This document shows, in pieces, positions 30,257 through 39,343 of a stretch of 64,000 bases of DNA. The first letter of the stretch is position 1. Each line of letters opens with the position of its first letter. Position numbers and translations under genes: made by a program. The stretch lies in NCBI RefSeq assembly GCF_002454115.1, contig NZ_DKIH01000010.1:243172-307171 (forward strand), read 5' to 3'. The notes under the pieces are model-generated. The model did no database searches and had not been told where the DNA came from. It saw only the letters and a list, made by a program, of their open reading frames with translations. This DNA is from Sphingopyxis sp. UBA6723. GTDB lineage: Bacteria > Pseudomonadota > Alphaproteobacteria > Sphingomonadales > Sphingomonadaceae.

Positions 30257-31513
30257 TCAATAATTCTCCAGCTCGACCTGCATGTGGCGATAGCCGTGGA
30301 CGAAGCTGGCGTGGACGCGTTCGGGCTCGGCGAGCACATTGACGCGCAGGCGGCGCTTCTGCATTTCCGAGATCAGCGTGGTCAGTTGCAATTCGGCAAC
30401 GCGGGCGCCGACGCAGCGGTGGATGCCATAGCCGAAGGCCAAATGGCGGCGCGCATTTTCGCGATCGACGATGATCCGGTCGCCGTCGGGAAAGACGCTT
30501 TCGTCGCGATTCGCCGAGGCGTACCAGAGCGCGATTTTGTCGCGCTTCTTGATCTGGTGGCCGAACAGTTCGGTGTCCTCCATCGCGGTGCGCCGCATGT
30601 GCGCGAGCGGCGTCTGCCAGCGGATGATTTCGTGCATCGCATTGACCGCGAGTTCGGGATCGTGGTTCGCCTCCAGCTTGGCGCGTTCTTCGGGGAAACA
30701 GTGCAAGCCATAGGCATAGGCGGACATCGAATTGCGCGTCGTGTCGTTGCCGCCGACGATGAGCAAGATGAGATTGCCCATGAATTCATGCTCGCTCATA
30801 TGCTTCATCGCATCGGATTGCAGCATGATCGAGATCAGGTCGTGCTCGCCGGGGTTGAGCGCCTTGCGGTCCCACAATTCCTTGAACGCGGCGCCCATTT
30901 CAAACGCCTTGGCGGTGCGTGCCTGCCGCTGTTCGGTGGTGTCGAAGGATTCGATGTCGCCGAGCGCGTCGGACCAGGCGGTCAGCCGGTGGCGTTCTTC
31001 CCACGGAAAATCGAACAGGATGGCAAGCATGTCGGTGGTGAGCTCGATCGACAGTTTTTCCACCCAGTCGAAGGCTTCGCCGATCGGCAGCGTGTCGATC
31101 AGCGCCGCGGTGCGCGCGACGGTGTCGGCGCGCATGCGTTCGATTTCGGACGGGCCGAAGGCGGGGGCGACGGTGCGGCGCTGCGCGGTGTGCTGCGGCG
31201 GATCCATCGCGATGAACATCGGCAGCGGGATCTCGCCCTCTTTGAGATGTTCGACGCCATCTCCGGCGACGGTGATGCCGCCATATTCCCACGACGAGGA
31301 GAAAATCTTGGGCAGCGCCTCGATATGCTGGATCGGTTTATAGGTGGTCACCGACCAATAGGGGCCGAATTTCGAACCCTCGCAATGATAGATCGGCGAT
31401 TCGGCGCGCAGCTGGCGCATCGGTTCCTGCCAGCGGTCCTCGCTCCACAATTCGGCGCGGCTGACGTCGAGCGGATTGGCGATTTCGGGGGCGGTGCGAA
31501 TTTGGGTGGCCAT
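30257..31513 (-). CDS. Cytochrome P450, CYP153-like
   Basis: 418 residues from the ATG at 31513; longer frames run through intergenic repeats. The haem ligand is Cys367 in FGYGIHRCVGARVAE, the I-helix has GGNDTTRNSM (residues 254-263) and the ExxR is EIIR (295-298). Long segments such as FGPYWSVT, MFIAMDPPQH, FDFPWEERH, RWQTPLAHMRR and LWYASANRDE match the CYP153 family, terminal hydroxylases of medium-chain alkanes and fatty acids. CYP153 genes are often next to a ferredoxin and its reductase; neither is in this window. Confidence 0.92.
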   Translation of the reverse strand: MATQIRTAPEIANPLDVSRAELWSEDRWQEPMRQLRAESPIYHCEGSKFGPYWSVTTYKPIQHIEALPKIFSSSWEYGGITVAGDGVEHLKEGEIPLPMFIAMDPPQHTAQRRTVAPAFGPSEIERMRADTVARTAALIDTLPIGEAFDWVEKLSIELTTDMLAILFDFPWEERHRLTAWSDALGDIESFDTTEQRQARTAKAFEMGAAFKELWDRKALNPGEHDLISIMLQSDAMKHMSEHEFMGNLILLIVGGNDTTRNSMSAYAYGLHCFPEERAKLEANHDPELAVNAMHEIIRWQTPLAHMRRTAMEDTELFGHQIKKRDKIALWYASANRDESVFPDGDRIIVDRENARRHLAFGYGIHRCVGARVAELQLTTLISEMQKRRLRVNVLAEPERVHASFVHGYRHMQVELENY

Positions 31514-31633
31514 GGGGCAGCTCCTCTGAAGGGCCGTCTCGTGCGGCCTGATCAGTTGCAGAATGCCACTATTTACAGCTTTGTCAATGAGGGGCGAGGC
31601 GTGAAGCGCAAAGTCTAACAGCCACCTCTTATT

Positions 31634-31711
31634 CGTCATCCCGGCGAAGGCCGGGATCTCACCCTGTCGTATCAACGCAGCGGCGAGATCCCGCCCTTCG
31701 CCGGGATGACG
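31634..31711. repeat. 27-bp inverted repeat between P450 and ABC genes
   Basis: Arms 31634-31660 and 31685-31711 are reverse complements with one mismatch. Each arm is itself hairpin-like (CCCGGCGAAGGCCGGG). Part of the same type appears at 20058-20073. Confidence 0.88.
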
Positions 31712-31714
31712 AGG

Positions 31715-33010
31715 TTAGGAATGGCGGTCGATAATCGCGGCGGTGGCGTCGGTGGCAAGCGCGGCGGTCCGTTTGCCGCGCCGCCAGAATTTCCAACTGC
31801 TGCCGCCACTCAGCACCCCGGCGCGGAAGAGGCGAACCGAGAGGAAGATCACGAGTGCGACCCAGATCGCCTGCCAGCCGAGCGCGAGCAGGTGAACCGC
31901 CTTGCTGTCGTCGGTCGCGGCGCGGGCGGCCATGGCGAGCGGGGACGAGAAGGGGAAGATTTGCGCGACCGTTGACAATGTGCTGCCCGGGGCGCTCGCG
32001 GCCGCGGTCGACAGGCTGAACATGCCGACCTGAAAGATCGTGATCGGCAGGCTGAGCATCTGGATTTCGCGCACCGTCGCCGCCTGCGCCCCGACACCGA
32101 GGAACACCGCGCCGAGGAGCAGGAAGGACAGGATGAAATAGACAAAGCCGATACCGAGGAAAAAGGGCCAGCCGGTCGCGGGTGCCGCGGTCAGGGCGGC
32201 GGTGGCCTTGCTCGCGCTTTGCACCGACGCGAGCGCCGCCGGATCGATCTGCAGCGCGGCGATCAGCCCGCCGGCGATGGCCATCACCAGCCAGAAGGCG
32301 ATGAACAGCACCGCGACGCCCAGAAAGCCGAGCAGTTTGCCGAGAAAGACGCTTTCAAGCGGCACCGCGGCGGCGAGGATTTCGATGACCTTGTTGCCCT
32401 TTTCCTCGGCGAGCGAGCTGACGGTCTGGCCCGCGAGGAGCAGCGTCAGCAGGAAGATGATGAAGACGGCGCCGAAGCCCAAGGATTGCTGGAGCGCGAT
32501 GCTGGTGCCGCCGCTCGACAAGGCTTCGAATTTGGGTGCGACCGCGGGTAGCGGCCCTGCGGCCTTCGATCGCAGCACATCGTCGGCGAGCAGTGCAAGA
32601 TAATGGCCGGCGTTGCTGTCCGCCTCGCGCTCGACGATGCGCGGGGTCGCGAGCGGGCCGCTGAGCACGGCATAGGTGTCGCTGCCCTTTTCGCGCGCGA
32701 TGGCGACCGGGTCGGCGGTGGCGGGGCTGGCGATGCGGACCTCAAGCACCGGCACGCGGCGCGCGACGCTCGCGCGCAACCGGGCATCGGCGGCGCGCAG
32801 CGCTTCGACGTCACCGGCGCCGACTACCGCGACGATGCGCCCGGCGCCGCGCGCGCTGTCGGCAAGCTGCGAGGCGCCCATGCCGCCCGCAAGTCCCATG
32901 CCGACCATGAACAGCGGCGCGAGCAGGAACAACAGGAAGGTCGGCGTCGCGACGATCGCCAGAAAGTCGCGGCGTGCGATGACGAGCATGTTTTTGAGGA
33001 AGGGGGTCAT
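31715..33010 (-). CDS. ABC-2 type transporter permease (NatB-like)
   Basis: 431 residues. One membrane helix near the N-terminus (IVATPTFLLFLLAPLFMVGMGLAGG) is followed by a large periplasmic region and five or six helices in the C-terminal half, the NatB/ABC-2 export permease layout. NNVIEILAAAVPLESVFLGKLLG-type sequence (KGNKVIEILAAAVPLESVFLGKLLGF) is the usual cytoplasmic gate segment. With the ATPase gene upstream (ATGA overlap) it forms an exporter; NatAB exports Na+ in Bacillus but homologues vary. Confidence 0.9.
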   Translation of the reverse strand: MTPFLKNMLVIARRDFLAIVATPTFLLFLLAPLFMVGMGLAGGMGASQLADSARGAGRIVAVVGAGDVEALRAADARLRASVARRVPVLEVRIASPATADPVAIAREKGSDTYAVLSGPLATPRIVEREADSNAGHYLALLADDVLRSKAAGPLPAVAPKFEALSSGGTSIALQQSLGFGAVFIIFLLTLLLAGQTVSSLAEEKGNKVIEILAAAVPLESVFLGKLLGFLGVAVLFIAFWLVMAIAGGLIAALQIDPAALASVQSASKATAALTAAPATGWPFFLGIGFVYFILSFLLLGAVFLGVGAQAATVREIQMLSLPITIFQVGMFSLSTAAASAPGSTLSTVAQIFPFSSPLAMAARAATDDSKAVHLLALGWQAIWVALVIFLSVRLFRAGVLSGGSSWKFWRRGKRTAALATDATAAIIDRHS

Positions 33011-33960
33011 GTCAGCGCCTCCTCGACCGCGTCGGTTCCCGCATCGGCGTCGAAACTCGCATCGACCTGGCGGACGATATGGACAAAGGCGTCGTGGAGC
33101 GCGGGGCGGGTGATCGACAGCCCGGCGACGCCGAGGCCGCTGCCCGTGATCCGCGCCAGCAGCGGTTCGACGTCGGCATCTTCGATCGGGAAGAACCAGC
33201 TGTCGCCGCGCGGCTCGGCACCGGCGGGGAGCAGCGCCGCGATTGCGGTTGCATCGGCGTCAGCGCGCGGGGTGTAACGCACCTGCATCGGCAGCAGCCC
33301 GCGCGCGTCGTCGACCGTGCCTTCGAAGCGGCGCTGCGAGCGCGCGATGATCGCGAGCCGGTCGCAGAGGCGCTCGGCGTGCGCCATGACATGGGTCGAA
33401 AACAGGATCGTCGCGCCGCGGTCGCGTTCGCGGCGGACGAGCATTTCGAGCCGTTCCTGATTGACCGGGTCAAGGCCCGAAAAAGGCTCGTCGAGGACAA
33501 TGAGGTCGGGGGCGTGGACGATCGAGCCGATCAGCTGGATCATCTGTGCCATGCCCTTTGACATCTTGCGGATCTTTTCGTCGATCACGCGTTCGAGGCC
33601 AAGTTCGGTCATGAAGGTCGCGGCGCGGCGGCGGCCTTCGGACCAGTCGAGTCCGCGTAGTGCACCCATGAACGCGATCGCCTCGCGCGCCTTCATTCCG
33701 GGATAGAGCCCGCGTTCCTCGGGGAGGTAGCCGATGCGATGGCGCACCGCCTGCGGGCGTTCGCCAAAGACGCGGCTGGTGCCCTCATCAGGGTCGATGA
33801 TCCCCAGCGTCATGCGCAGGCTGGTGGTCTTGCCCGCGCCGTTGGGGCCGAGCACGCCATAGATGCTGCCCGTCGGCACCGTCAGGCTGACGTTATCGAC
33901 CGCCTTGAAATCGCCGAAATATTTGGTGAGGCCGATCGCCTCGACGCTGAAATCGTTCAA
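33007..33960 (-). CDS. ABC transporter ATP-binding protein (NatA-like)
   Basis: 317 residues. Walker A GPNGAGKTTSL, the signature region MSKGMAQMIQL, and Walker B with D-loop LIVLDEPFSGLDPVN are intact. The signature is MSKG instead of LSGG, as in NatA/DUF4162-type ATPases. An extended C-terminal domain (residues 220-317) follows. It powers the permease whose start overlaps its stop. It is divergent from queG with a 67-bp gap. Confidence 0.93.
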   Translation of the reverse strand: MNDFSVEAIGLTKYFGDFKAVDNVSLTVPTGSIYGVLGPNGAGKTTSLRMTLGIIDPDEGTSRVFGERPQAVRHRIGYLPEERGLYPGMKAREAIAFMGALRGLDWSEGRRRAATFMTELGLERVIDEKIRKMSKGMAQMIQLIGSIVHAPDLIVLDEPFSGLDPVNQERLEMLVRRERDRGATILFSTHVMAHAERLCDRLAIIARSQRRFEGTVDDARGLLPMQVRYTPRADADATAIAALLPAGAEPRGDSWFFPIEDADVEPLLARITGSGLGVAGLSITRPALHDAFVHIVRQVDASFDADAGTDAVEEALT

Positions 33961-34027
33961 ACTGCGGTCCCTGATCTGATCATCCGCAAGCTATGGCACG
34001 GACAGGCAGCTCGCGTATAGAGCGGCA

Positions 34028-35080
34028 ATGGTTGCCGAAGCCTTGCCTGCATTAGAAGACCGCCTCGAGGCGGTGGCGCGCGCGCATGATTTTGTTGCGT
34101 TCGGGATCGCCGATGCCGATGCGGCGCCGCAAACTGCCGAAAGATTGAACCAGTGGCTGGCCGCGGGGCGTCACGGCGATATGATCTGGATGGAGAGCCG
34201 CGCGGCACAGCGAGGATCGCCCAAAGGTCTGTGGCCCGAGGTGCGGTCAGTAATCGCGCTGGGGATGAGCTATGCCCCGGCGCAGGACCCGCTGGCGCTT
34301 GCTGAGCACCCCGACCGCGGGCGGATTTCGGTCTATGCGCAGGGCGGTGACTATCATGACGTCGTCAAACGGGCGCTGAAGGCGGTCGCGCGCTGGCTGG
34401 TTGCGGAGGCGCCGGGGGCCGAGGTCAAGGTATTCGTCGATACCGCGCCGGTGATGGAAAAGCCCTTGTCGGCGGCGGCGGGGCTCGGCTGGCAGGGCAA
34501 GCACAGCAATCTGGTCAGCCGCGAGTATGGCAGCTGGTTGTTTTTGGGGGCGATCTATACGACACTGGAGCTGGCCCCGAGCAATCCGGGCCGTGACCGT
34601 TGCGGCAGTTGTATGGCCTGTCAGGACGCGTGTCCGACGCAAGCGTTTCCGAAGCCATATCAGGTCGATGCGCGGCGCTGCATCTCCTACCTGACGATCG
34701 AGCATGACGGGCCGATCCCGCTCGACCTGCGGCGCGGGATCGGCAACCGTGTTTATGGCTGTGACGATTGTCTGGCGGTCTGCCCGTGGAACAAGTTTGC
34801 CGAAACCGCGCACGCGCACCGCGCTTTCCTGCCGCGCGCCGAATTGGTCGCGCCGTCGCTGGGCGACTTGCTCGCGCTCGACGACGCCGGGTTCCGGCAG
34901 GTTTTCGCAGGGTCGCCGATCAAGCGTATCGGGCGCGGACGAATGGTGCGCAATGCCGCGATTGCGGCAGGAAACAGCGGTGATGCACGGTTTCGGCCGA
35001 TGCTGGAGCGACTGGCGGAGGACGACACGCCCATGGTCGCGGAGGCGGCCAGATGGGCGCTGAGTGAATTGACGTCGTGA
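34028..35080 (+). CDS. queG: Epoxyqueuosine reductase
   Basis: 350 residues. Two [4Fe-4S] cluster motifs are present: CGSCMACQDACP (Cys192, 195, 198, 202) and the second set from Cys218, 245, 248 and 252 (CDDCLAVCPWNKF). The catalytic aspartate lies in FVDTAPVMEKP (Asp138), and a HEAT-like C-terminal segment follows. The enzyme reduces epoxyqueuosine to queuosine in tRNA anticodons, using cobalamin. It is a single gene, convergent with the EI24/lipoprotein pair. Confidence 0.95.
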   Translation: MVAEALPALEDRLEAVARAHDFVAFGIADADAAPQTAERLNQWLAAGRHGDMIWMESRAAQRGSPKGLWPEVRSVIALGMSYAPAQDPLALAEHPDRGRISVYAQGGDYHDVVKRALKAVARWLVAEAPGAEVKVFVDTAPVMEKPLSAAAGLGWQGKHSNLVSREYGSWLFLGAIYTTLELAPSNPGRDRCGSCMACQDACPTQAFPKPYQVDARRCISYLTIEHDGPIPLDLRRGIGNRVYGCDDCLAVCPWNKFAETAHAHRAFLPRAELVAPSLGDLLALDDAGFRQVFAGSPIKRIGRGRMVRNAAIAAGNSGDARFRPMLERLAEDDTPMVAEAARWALSELTS

Positions 35081-35090
35081 CGTCAACGAT

Positions 35091-35229
35091 AATCCTCCCT
35101 GTCGCGCAGCGATGGGGAGGTGGCAGTCCGCTCGGCTGACGGAGGGGCTTTGGCGCTACCGCTGTGGCCCCTCCACCACTCGCTTCGCGAGCGGCCCCCC
35201 CCTCCCCATGGCCTCGCCACAGGGAGGAT
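35091..35229. repeat. 139-bp inverted-repeat element, copy 1
   Basis: The ends AATCCTCCCTGTCGCG and the complement of the same at the right end bracket an internal segment (AGGGGCTTTGGCGCTACC). The reverse complement of 50051-50186 matches almost throughout, so the two are inverted copies of one element. Both lie between convergent genes. Confidence 0.85.
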
Positions 35230-35234
35230 GACTA

Positions 35235-35615
35235 TCACCGCCGCAGCGCTTCGATACAGCTCGGCACATTGGCATCGCGGCCGTCGGGGGTGCGCGCATC
35301 GACATGGGTGGCGAGCGGATCGGCGCCTTGTTTGGGCGGATAATAATAGATGTCGAGGATACAGGCGGCGCCAGCAAACTGCAGCTTTCGCGCGGCGCCT
35401 TCGGCGACGTCGAGCCGCGGCTTGCCGAACAGGCCGAGTGCCGAATTGGCCGAGCGGCCGATCAGGCTGTTGTTCTGCGTGGGGCGCGGCGCCGGGATTG
35501 CGGCGGCAGGCGCGCCGCCCGGGGGCGGGGTGGCGCGCGGAATCGCGTTGCCGGCGCAGCCGCCGAGCAGCAGAACGAGGCTGGCGATCGCGGCCAGACG
35601 GCGATTTTGGTTCAT
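35235..35615 (-). CDS. Small lipoprotein of unknown function
   Basis: 126 residues from the ATG at 35615. The lipobox is LLGGC after MNQNRRLAAIASLVL; a Pro/Ala-rich spacer precedes a conserved part, NSLIGRSANSALGLFGKPRLDVAEGAARKLQFAGAACILDIYYYP, that I have seen in sphingomonad and rhizobial small lipoproteins without known function. Two cysteines (ACIL and SCIEAL) could bond. Its ATG overlaps the stop of the EI24-like gene, so the two are cotranscribed. Confidence 0.75.
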   Translation of the reverse strand: MNQNRRLAAIASLVLLLGGCAGNAIPRATPPPGGAPAAAIPAPRPTQNNSLIGRSANSALGLFGKPRLDVAEGAARKLQFAGAACILDIYYYPPKQGADPLATHVDARTPDGRDANVPSCIEALRR

Positions 35616-36295
35616 ATGTTCCGGTCCCCGCTCCGCAGATGGAGCATGTGCACGGCCATAGCGGCGCTGAGGATCGGCGCCAACAGATTGGCGATGGGCA
35701 CCACAAAGCTTGCGGCAGACAGCAGCCCGAGCGACCAGCGCGCGGGCCGATCGAGCCGCGGACGGTCGGGGTGGCGCGCCAGCACCATCGCCTCCAGATC
35801 GCGGCCAAGCAGCAGGCCGTTGACGAACAAAGCAAAGATCGGCGTGCCGATGCCGGTGACGAGCAGCAGGATGTAGATTGGCAGCGCGAGCAGGTTGCCG
35901 CCGATCAGCCGCACCACCGACGCAAGCGCGAGGCGGATATTCTGCCGCCAGCCGACATCGACCGCGCGCGCCGCGGCGGCGGGATAATGGCGTCCTTCGA
36001 CATCGGCGACGATCGCATCGGCGAACAGTCCGACGACGACGATCGCAACGGCGCGGAACAGCAGCCAGCTGCCCGCGACGATCGCCAGGACGACGAGTAG
36101 CCCTGCCATGTCGCGCTCGGTCGCGCCGAGCCACTGCCAGTGATCGAGCGCCCAGCGGGTGGCGAAATAGATCGCAGCGCCCGCGAAGAGTAGGAGGAGG
36201 AGGGTGAGCGCGAGGCTTTGCAGCAGGATGCGCAGCACGCGCGGCTGCGGCACGTCGCGGAGCGCGAGCAGAAAGGCGTGGACGGCGCGGGTCAT
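35612..36295 (-). CDS. EI24/CysZ-like membrane protein
   Basis: 227 residues from the ATG at 36295; a longer frame to 36616 runs into the kinase gene. At least five membrane helices are present (LQSLALTLLLLLFAGAAIYF; LLVVLAIVAGSWLLFRAVAIVVVGLFADAI; LLALPIYILLLVTGIGTPIFALFVNGLLLG; LGLLSAASFVVPIANLLAPILSAAMAV). The EI24 family includes CysZ, a sulphate permease, but no cysteine-synthesis genes are adjacent, so sulphate transport is not assumed. Confidence 0.8.
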   Translation of the reverse strand: MTRAVHAFLLALRDVPQPRVLRILLQSLALTLLLLLFAGAAIYFATRWALDHWQWLGATERDMAGLLVVLAIVAGSWLLFRAVAIVVVGLFADAIVADVEGRHYPAAAARAVDVGWRQNIRLALASVVRLIGGNLLALPIYILLLVTGIGTPIFALFVNGLLLGRDLEAMVLARHPDRPRLDRPARWSLGLLSAASFVVPIANLLAPILSAAMAVHMLHLRSGDRNI

Positions 36296-36404
36296 GTTTG
36301 CCGGGATGCGAGGGGGCGGCGCGCGCGTCAAGCGCCGCGCTTGCCTTGATCGGCCCGCATCCCTAAAGCGCGGCAACTTTTCCCCGCGCATCACAGGATA
36401 TTTT

Positions 36405-37403
36405 ATGGCCGCCACCGCCCGTTTCGACGTCGTCGCCATCGGCAATGCCATCGTTGACGTTCTCGCCCGCGCCGACGACGCGCTGATCGATGCCGAAAAG
36501 CTGGTCAAGGGGTCAATGCGGCTGATCGACGCCGACGAGGCCGAGCGGCTGTATGCCGCAATGGGTCCGGCGATCGAAATGTCGGGCGGCAGCGCGGCGA
36601 ACACGCTCGCGGGCATGGCGGCGCTGGGGCGGCGCTGCGGCTTTATCGGTCAGGTTGCCGACGATCAGCTGGGGCAGGTGTTCACGCATGACCTGACGGC
36701 TCTGGGCGTCGCGTTCGACACCCCCGCCCAGTCCGGCGGCGCGCCGACCGCGCGCTGCCTGATCCTGGTTACCCCCGACGGCCAGCGCACGATGAATACC
36801 TTTCTGGGCGCATCGCAGAATCTGGGGCGTGAATCGCTCGACGCGGCGCTGATCGCCGACGCCGACATCCTCTATCTCGAAGGCTATTTGTGGAACGCCG
36901 ACGCCTCACGCGCGGCGATGGCCGAGGCGATCGGGCTGGCCAAGGCGGCCGGTCGGCGCGTTGCCTTCACTCTTTCCGACACGTTCGTCGTCGCCGGGCA
37001 TGGCGAGGATTTCCGCCGCATGACCGCGGCGCGCGAGATCGACATCCTGTTCGCCAATGAGGCCGAACTGCTCGTGCTGGCGCAGGAAGACGATTTCGAG
37101 GCCGCGCTGGCCAAGGTGGCGGCCGATGTGCCGCTGCTCGTCGCGACGCGCGGCGCGCATGGTGCGGTCGCAGTGACGAACGGCGAGCGTAGCGAAGTCG
37201 CGGCTGAGCCGATCGACGATGTCGTCGACACGACCGGTGCCGGAGACCTGTTCGCCGCCGGTTTCCTGTCGGGTCTGGCCGAAGGCCGCCCGATCGCCGA
37301 CTGCCTGACGATGGGCGCGGTGTGCGCGCGCGAAATCATCGCGCAGGTCGGTCCGCGGGCGCAGACCGATCTTCGCGCCAAGGTCGCCGAACGGCTGGGC
37401 TAG
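36405..37403 (+). CDS. PfkB-family kinase, adenosine kinase type
   Basis: 332 residues from the ATG at 36405, which starts MAATARFDVVAIGNAIVDVLAR. Substrate-binding GGSAANTLAGMAALGRRCGFIGQVADDQLG and the C-terminal PfkB signature DTTGAGDLFAAGFLSGL (from Asp275, catalytic Asp281) are clear. Alphaproteobacterial members of this subgroup are usually annotated as adenosine kinase; ribose or other nucleoside substrates remain possible. It is a single gene divergent from the EI24-like gene. Confidence 0.88.
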   Translation: MAATARFDVVAIGNAIVDVLARADDALIDAEKLVKGSMRLIDADEAERLYAAMGPAIEMSGGSAANTLAGMAALGRRCGFIGQVADDQLGQVFTHDLTALGVAFDTPAQSGGAPTARCLILVTPDGQRTMNTFLGASQNLGRESLDAALIADADILYLEGYLWNADASRAAMAEAIGLAKAAGRRVAFTLSDTFVVAGHGEDFRRMTAAREIDILFANEAELLVLAQEDDFEAALAKVAADVPLLVATRGAHGAVAVTNGERSEVAAEPIDDVVDTTGAGDLFAAGFLSGLAEGRPIADCLTMGAVCAREIIAQVGPRAQTDLRAKVAERLG

Positions 37404-37460
37404 GAACTTTCGGCCACCCAACGCGTCCTATGCGCCAGATGAACGGTACAGGAGGACGGT

Positions 37461-37718
37461 ATGGCCGACGAAATTCACGAAACGCGTGCGCCCGACGGGA
37501 CGACGCACACCACGACAATCATTGATCGCGAACCGCGCCGCGGCGGTGGATTGGGCATGGGCCTGATCATTTTGGTGGTGCTGGCGGTTGCAGGCTTTTT
37601 TGCTTTCCAGTTCCTCGCCAATGACAAGGCCGAAACGGGCGCAATCACCGAAGCGGCGCAAAAGGTGGGCGACGCCGCGCAGGATGTCGGCGATGCCGCA
37701 CAGGAAGCGGTGAAGTAG
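37461..37718 (+). CDS. Small single-pass membrane protein
   Basis: 85 residues. A charged N-terminus (MADEIHETRAPDGTTHTTTIIDREPRRGG) leads into one helix (GMGLIILVVLAVAGFFAFQFLA) and an Ala/Asp-rich periplasmic-type tail with a short repeat, VGDAAQDVGDAAQEAVK. GGAGG precedes the start at typical distance. No function is known to me. It stands 57 bp after the kinase. Confidence 0.7.
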   Translation: MADEIHETRAPDGTTHTTTIIDREPRRGGGLGMGLIILVVLAVAGFFAFQFLANDKAETGAITEAAQKVGDAAQDVGDAAQEAVK

Positions 37719-37731
37719 TCGCAATCCCAGG

Positions 37732-39267
37732 CTAAGTGGCGGCGGGCTCGGCGCCCGCCGTTTCGGGGTGCTTCTTGAACAGGGCGCGATCGGCGGGGCC
37801 GAAACCGCGGGTCCAGATCAGCCATGCGTAGATGCCGAGGATGACCGGCACGCCGATCAGCAGCTCGGCCCATTCGGGCAGCTGCGTCGCGCCCCAGCCC
37901 AGAATCGCGGCGCCCGCGGTCGCCCATACGAGCGCCCAGCGCAGACTGTTGACGGGCGCGCCGAGCACATGTGCGAGCAGCCGCGCCTTCACCACCGACG
38001 CGAAACCCAAAGCGAGCATCAGCGCGAGCGCAACCGCCGCGGCGTAAGTGATGGGCGGCCAGCCCATCGACTTGGCGATCAGGATCAGCGTGACGCTCAA
38101 TATCGCCTGCAACGCCAGCGTCGCGATGCTGATCAAAAGATTACGATGGCGTGCGACATAGACGAGCGCCGCCTCGCTGACGACCGCGGTTGCAGCGACG
38201 ACTTCGGCGGCGAGCAGGAAGGCGAGCGCCGCGGTCCCGCTGACGAATTCGGGGCCGACGAGGCCCATCACCGCCTCGCCGGGGATGCCAAGCGCTAGCG
38301 CGACCCCGGCCTGCGCCGCGATGATCCAGAAACCGACCTGGCTGACTTGTGCCGCCACGGCGGCAAGCCGCTTTTCGGCAAGGTTGCGGGTGATGACCGG
38401 GCCGAGGATCGGCTCGAAGCTGGTTTTCAGCTTTTGCGGCAGCGATGCGACCTGCTGCGCCATGTAATAAATGCCATAGATCGTCGGCGAGGTGAACTGG
38501 CCGAGGATGAACAGGTCGAGGCGGCGCGTGCCCCATTCGATGGCGTCGGCGGCGGCCAGCGGCGCGTTGCGCCGCGCCACCGCGATCAGATGCGCCGGAT
38601 GCGGCTGCCAGCCGCGCGGTCCGCCATAATGGCGCAGCATCGGGATCAGCGCGGTCAGAAAAGCGCCGACCATTGCGGCGGCATAGGACAGCATCAGCCC
38701 ATCGCGCACCGAAACGAACCAGAAAGCTGCCGCCGCGGCGCTGATCACCCATGGTTCGACGATCGCGCGCGCACGCACGGTTGCGCCGACATCGAACCGG
38801 TAGGCGCAGGCGGCCAGCGCGATGTCGGTTCCCGCGATGGCAAAGACGAGCAGCGCCATCCAGCGATCGGCACCACCCACATCGCCCGCAGGATACATAA
38901 GCTGCGGAAAGGCGAAGAGAAGCGCCGATCCGGCCGCCGAGGCGAGGAGGGCGACGAACATCCCGTCCCACACCACGGTGCGGTGGTCTGCGCCGGGCGC
39001 GCTGAGCTGTTCGGCAAGGCCCCGCTTGAGCCCCAGCGTCGCGAGCTGCGCCACCAGTTCGATGACGAGCACGGCAAAGGCAAAGCGCCCGACCGCCTCA
39101 GGCCCGTACCAGCGCCCTGCGACGTAGAGAAAGGGCAGGCGCGCAACGAGGCGCAGGATAAAGCCGAAAAAATTGGTCCGCCCGCCCTTGGCGAGCGCCG
39201 CGGTGTCGGCGTCGCCCGCGGGAGCTGTTGCCGATGCGGGCACGGCTGCGCTGTCCGTCTGGCTCAA
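37732..39267 (-). CDS. Wzx-like oligosaccharide flippase
   Basis: 511 residues with 12-14 predicted helices. The N-terminal part GRTNFFGFILRLVARLPFLYVAGRWYGPEAVGRFAFAVLVIEL fits polysaccharide biosynthesis/MATE-type flippases of the MVF clan. It would move a lipid-linked glycan across the inner membrane, but no polymerase or glycosyltransferase is next to it, so the partner pathway is unknown. The rfb and galU genes 20 kb away could supply substrate. Confidence 0.82.
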   Translation of the reverse strand: MSQTDSAAVPASATAPAGDADTAALAKGGRTNFFGFILRLVARLPFLYVAGRWYGPEAVGRFAFAVLVIELVAQLATLGLKRGLAEQLSAPGADHRTVVWDGMFVALLASAAGSALLFAFPQLMYPAGDVGGADRWMALLVFAIAGTDIALAACAYRFDVGATVRARAIVEPWVISAAAAAFWFVSVRDGLMLSYAAAMVGAFLTALIPMLRHYGGPRGWQPHPAHLIAVARRNAPLAAADAIEWGTRRLDLFILGQFTSPTIYGIYYMAQQVASLPQKLKTSFEPILGPVITRNLAEKRLAAVAAQVSQVGFWIIAAQAGVALALGIPGEAVMGLVGPEFVSGTAALAFLLAAEVVAATAVVSEAALVYVARHRNLLISIATLALQAILSVTLILIAKSMGWPPITYAAAVALALMLALGFASVVKARLLAHVLGAPVNSLRWALVWATAGAAILGWGATQLPEWAELLIGVPVILGIYAWLIWTRGFGPADRALFKKHPETAGAEPAAT

Positions 39268-39343
39268 GCCCGCCGCCCCTTCTGCTGGTCCCCGGCGCGC
39301 AGTCTAGCGCGATGGCGGGTGGCAGGCAATTCTCTGCGAAAGC

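Noticed and set aside
35120..36100. A 326-codon plus-strand frame starting in the repeat at 35.1 kb
   Set aside because: It starts within the intergenic repeat and continues antisense to the lipoprotein and EI24-like genes. Similar false starts arise from the copy at 50 kb.
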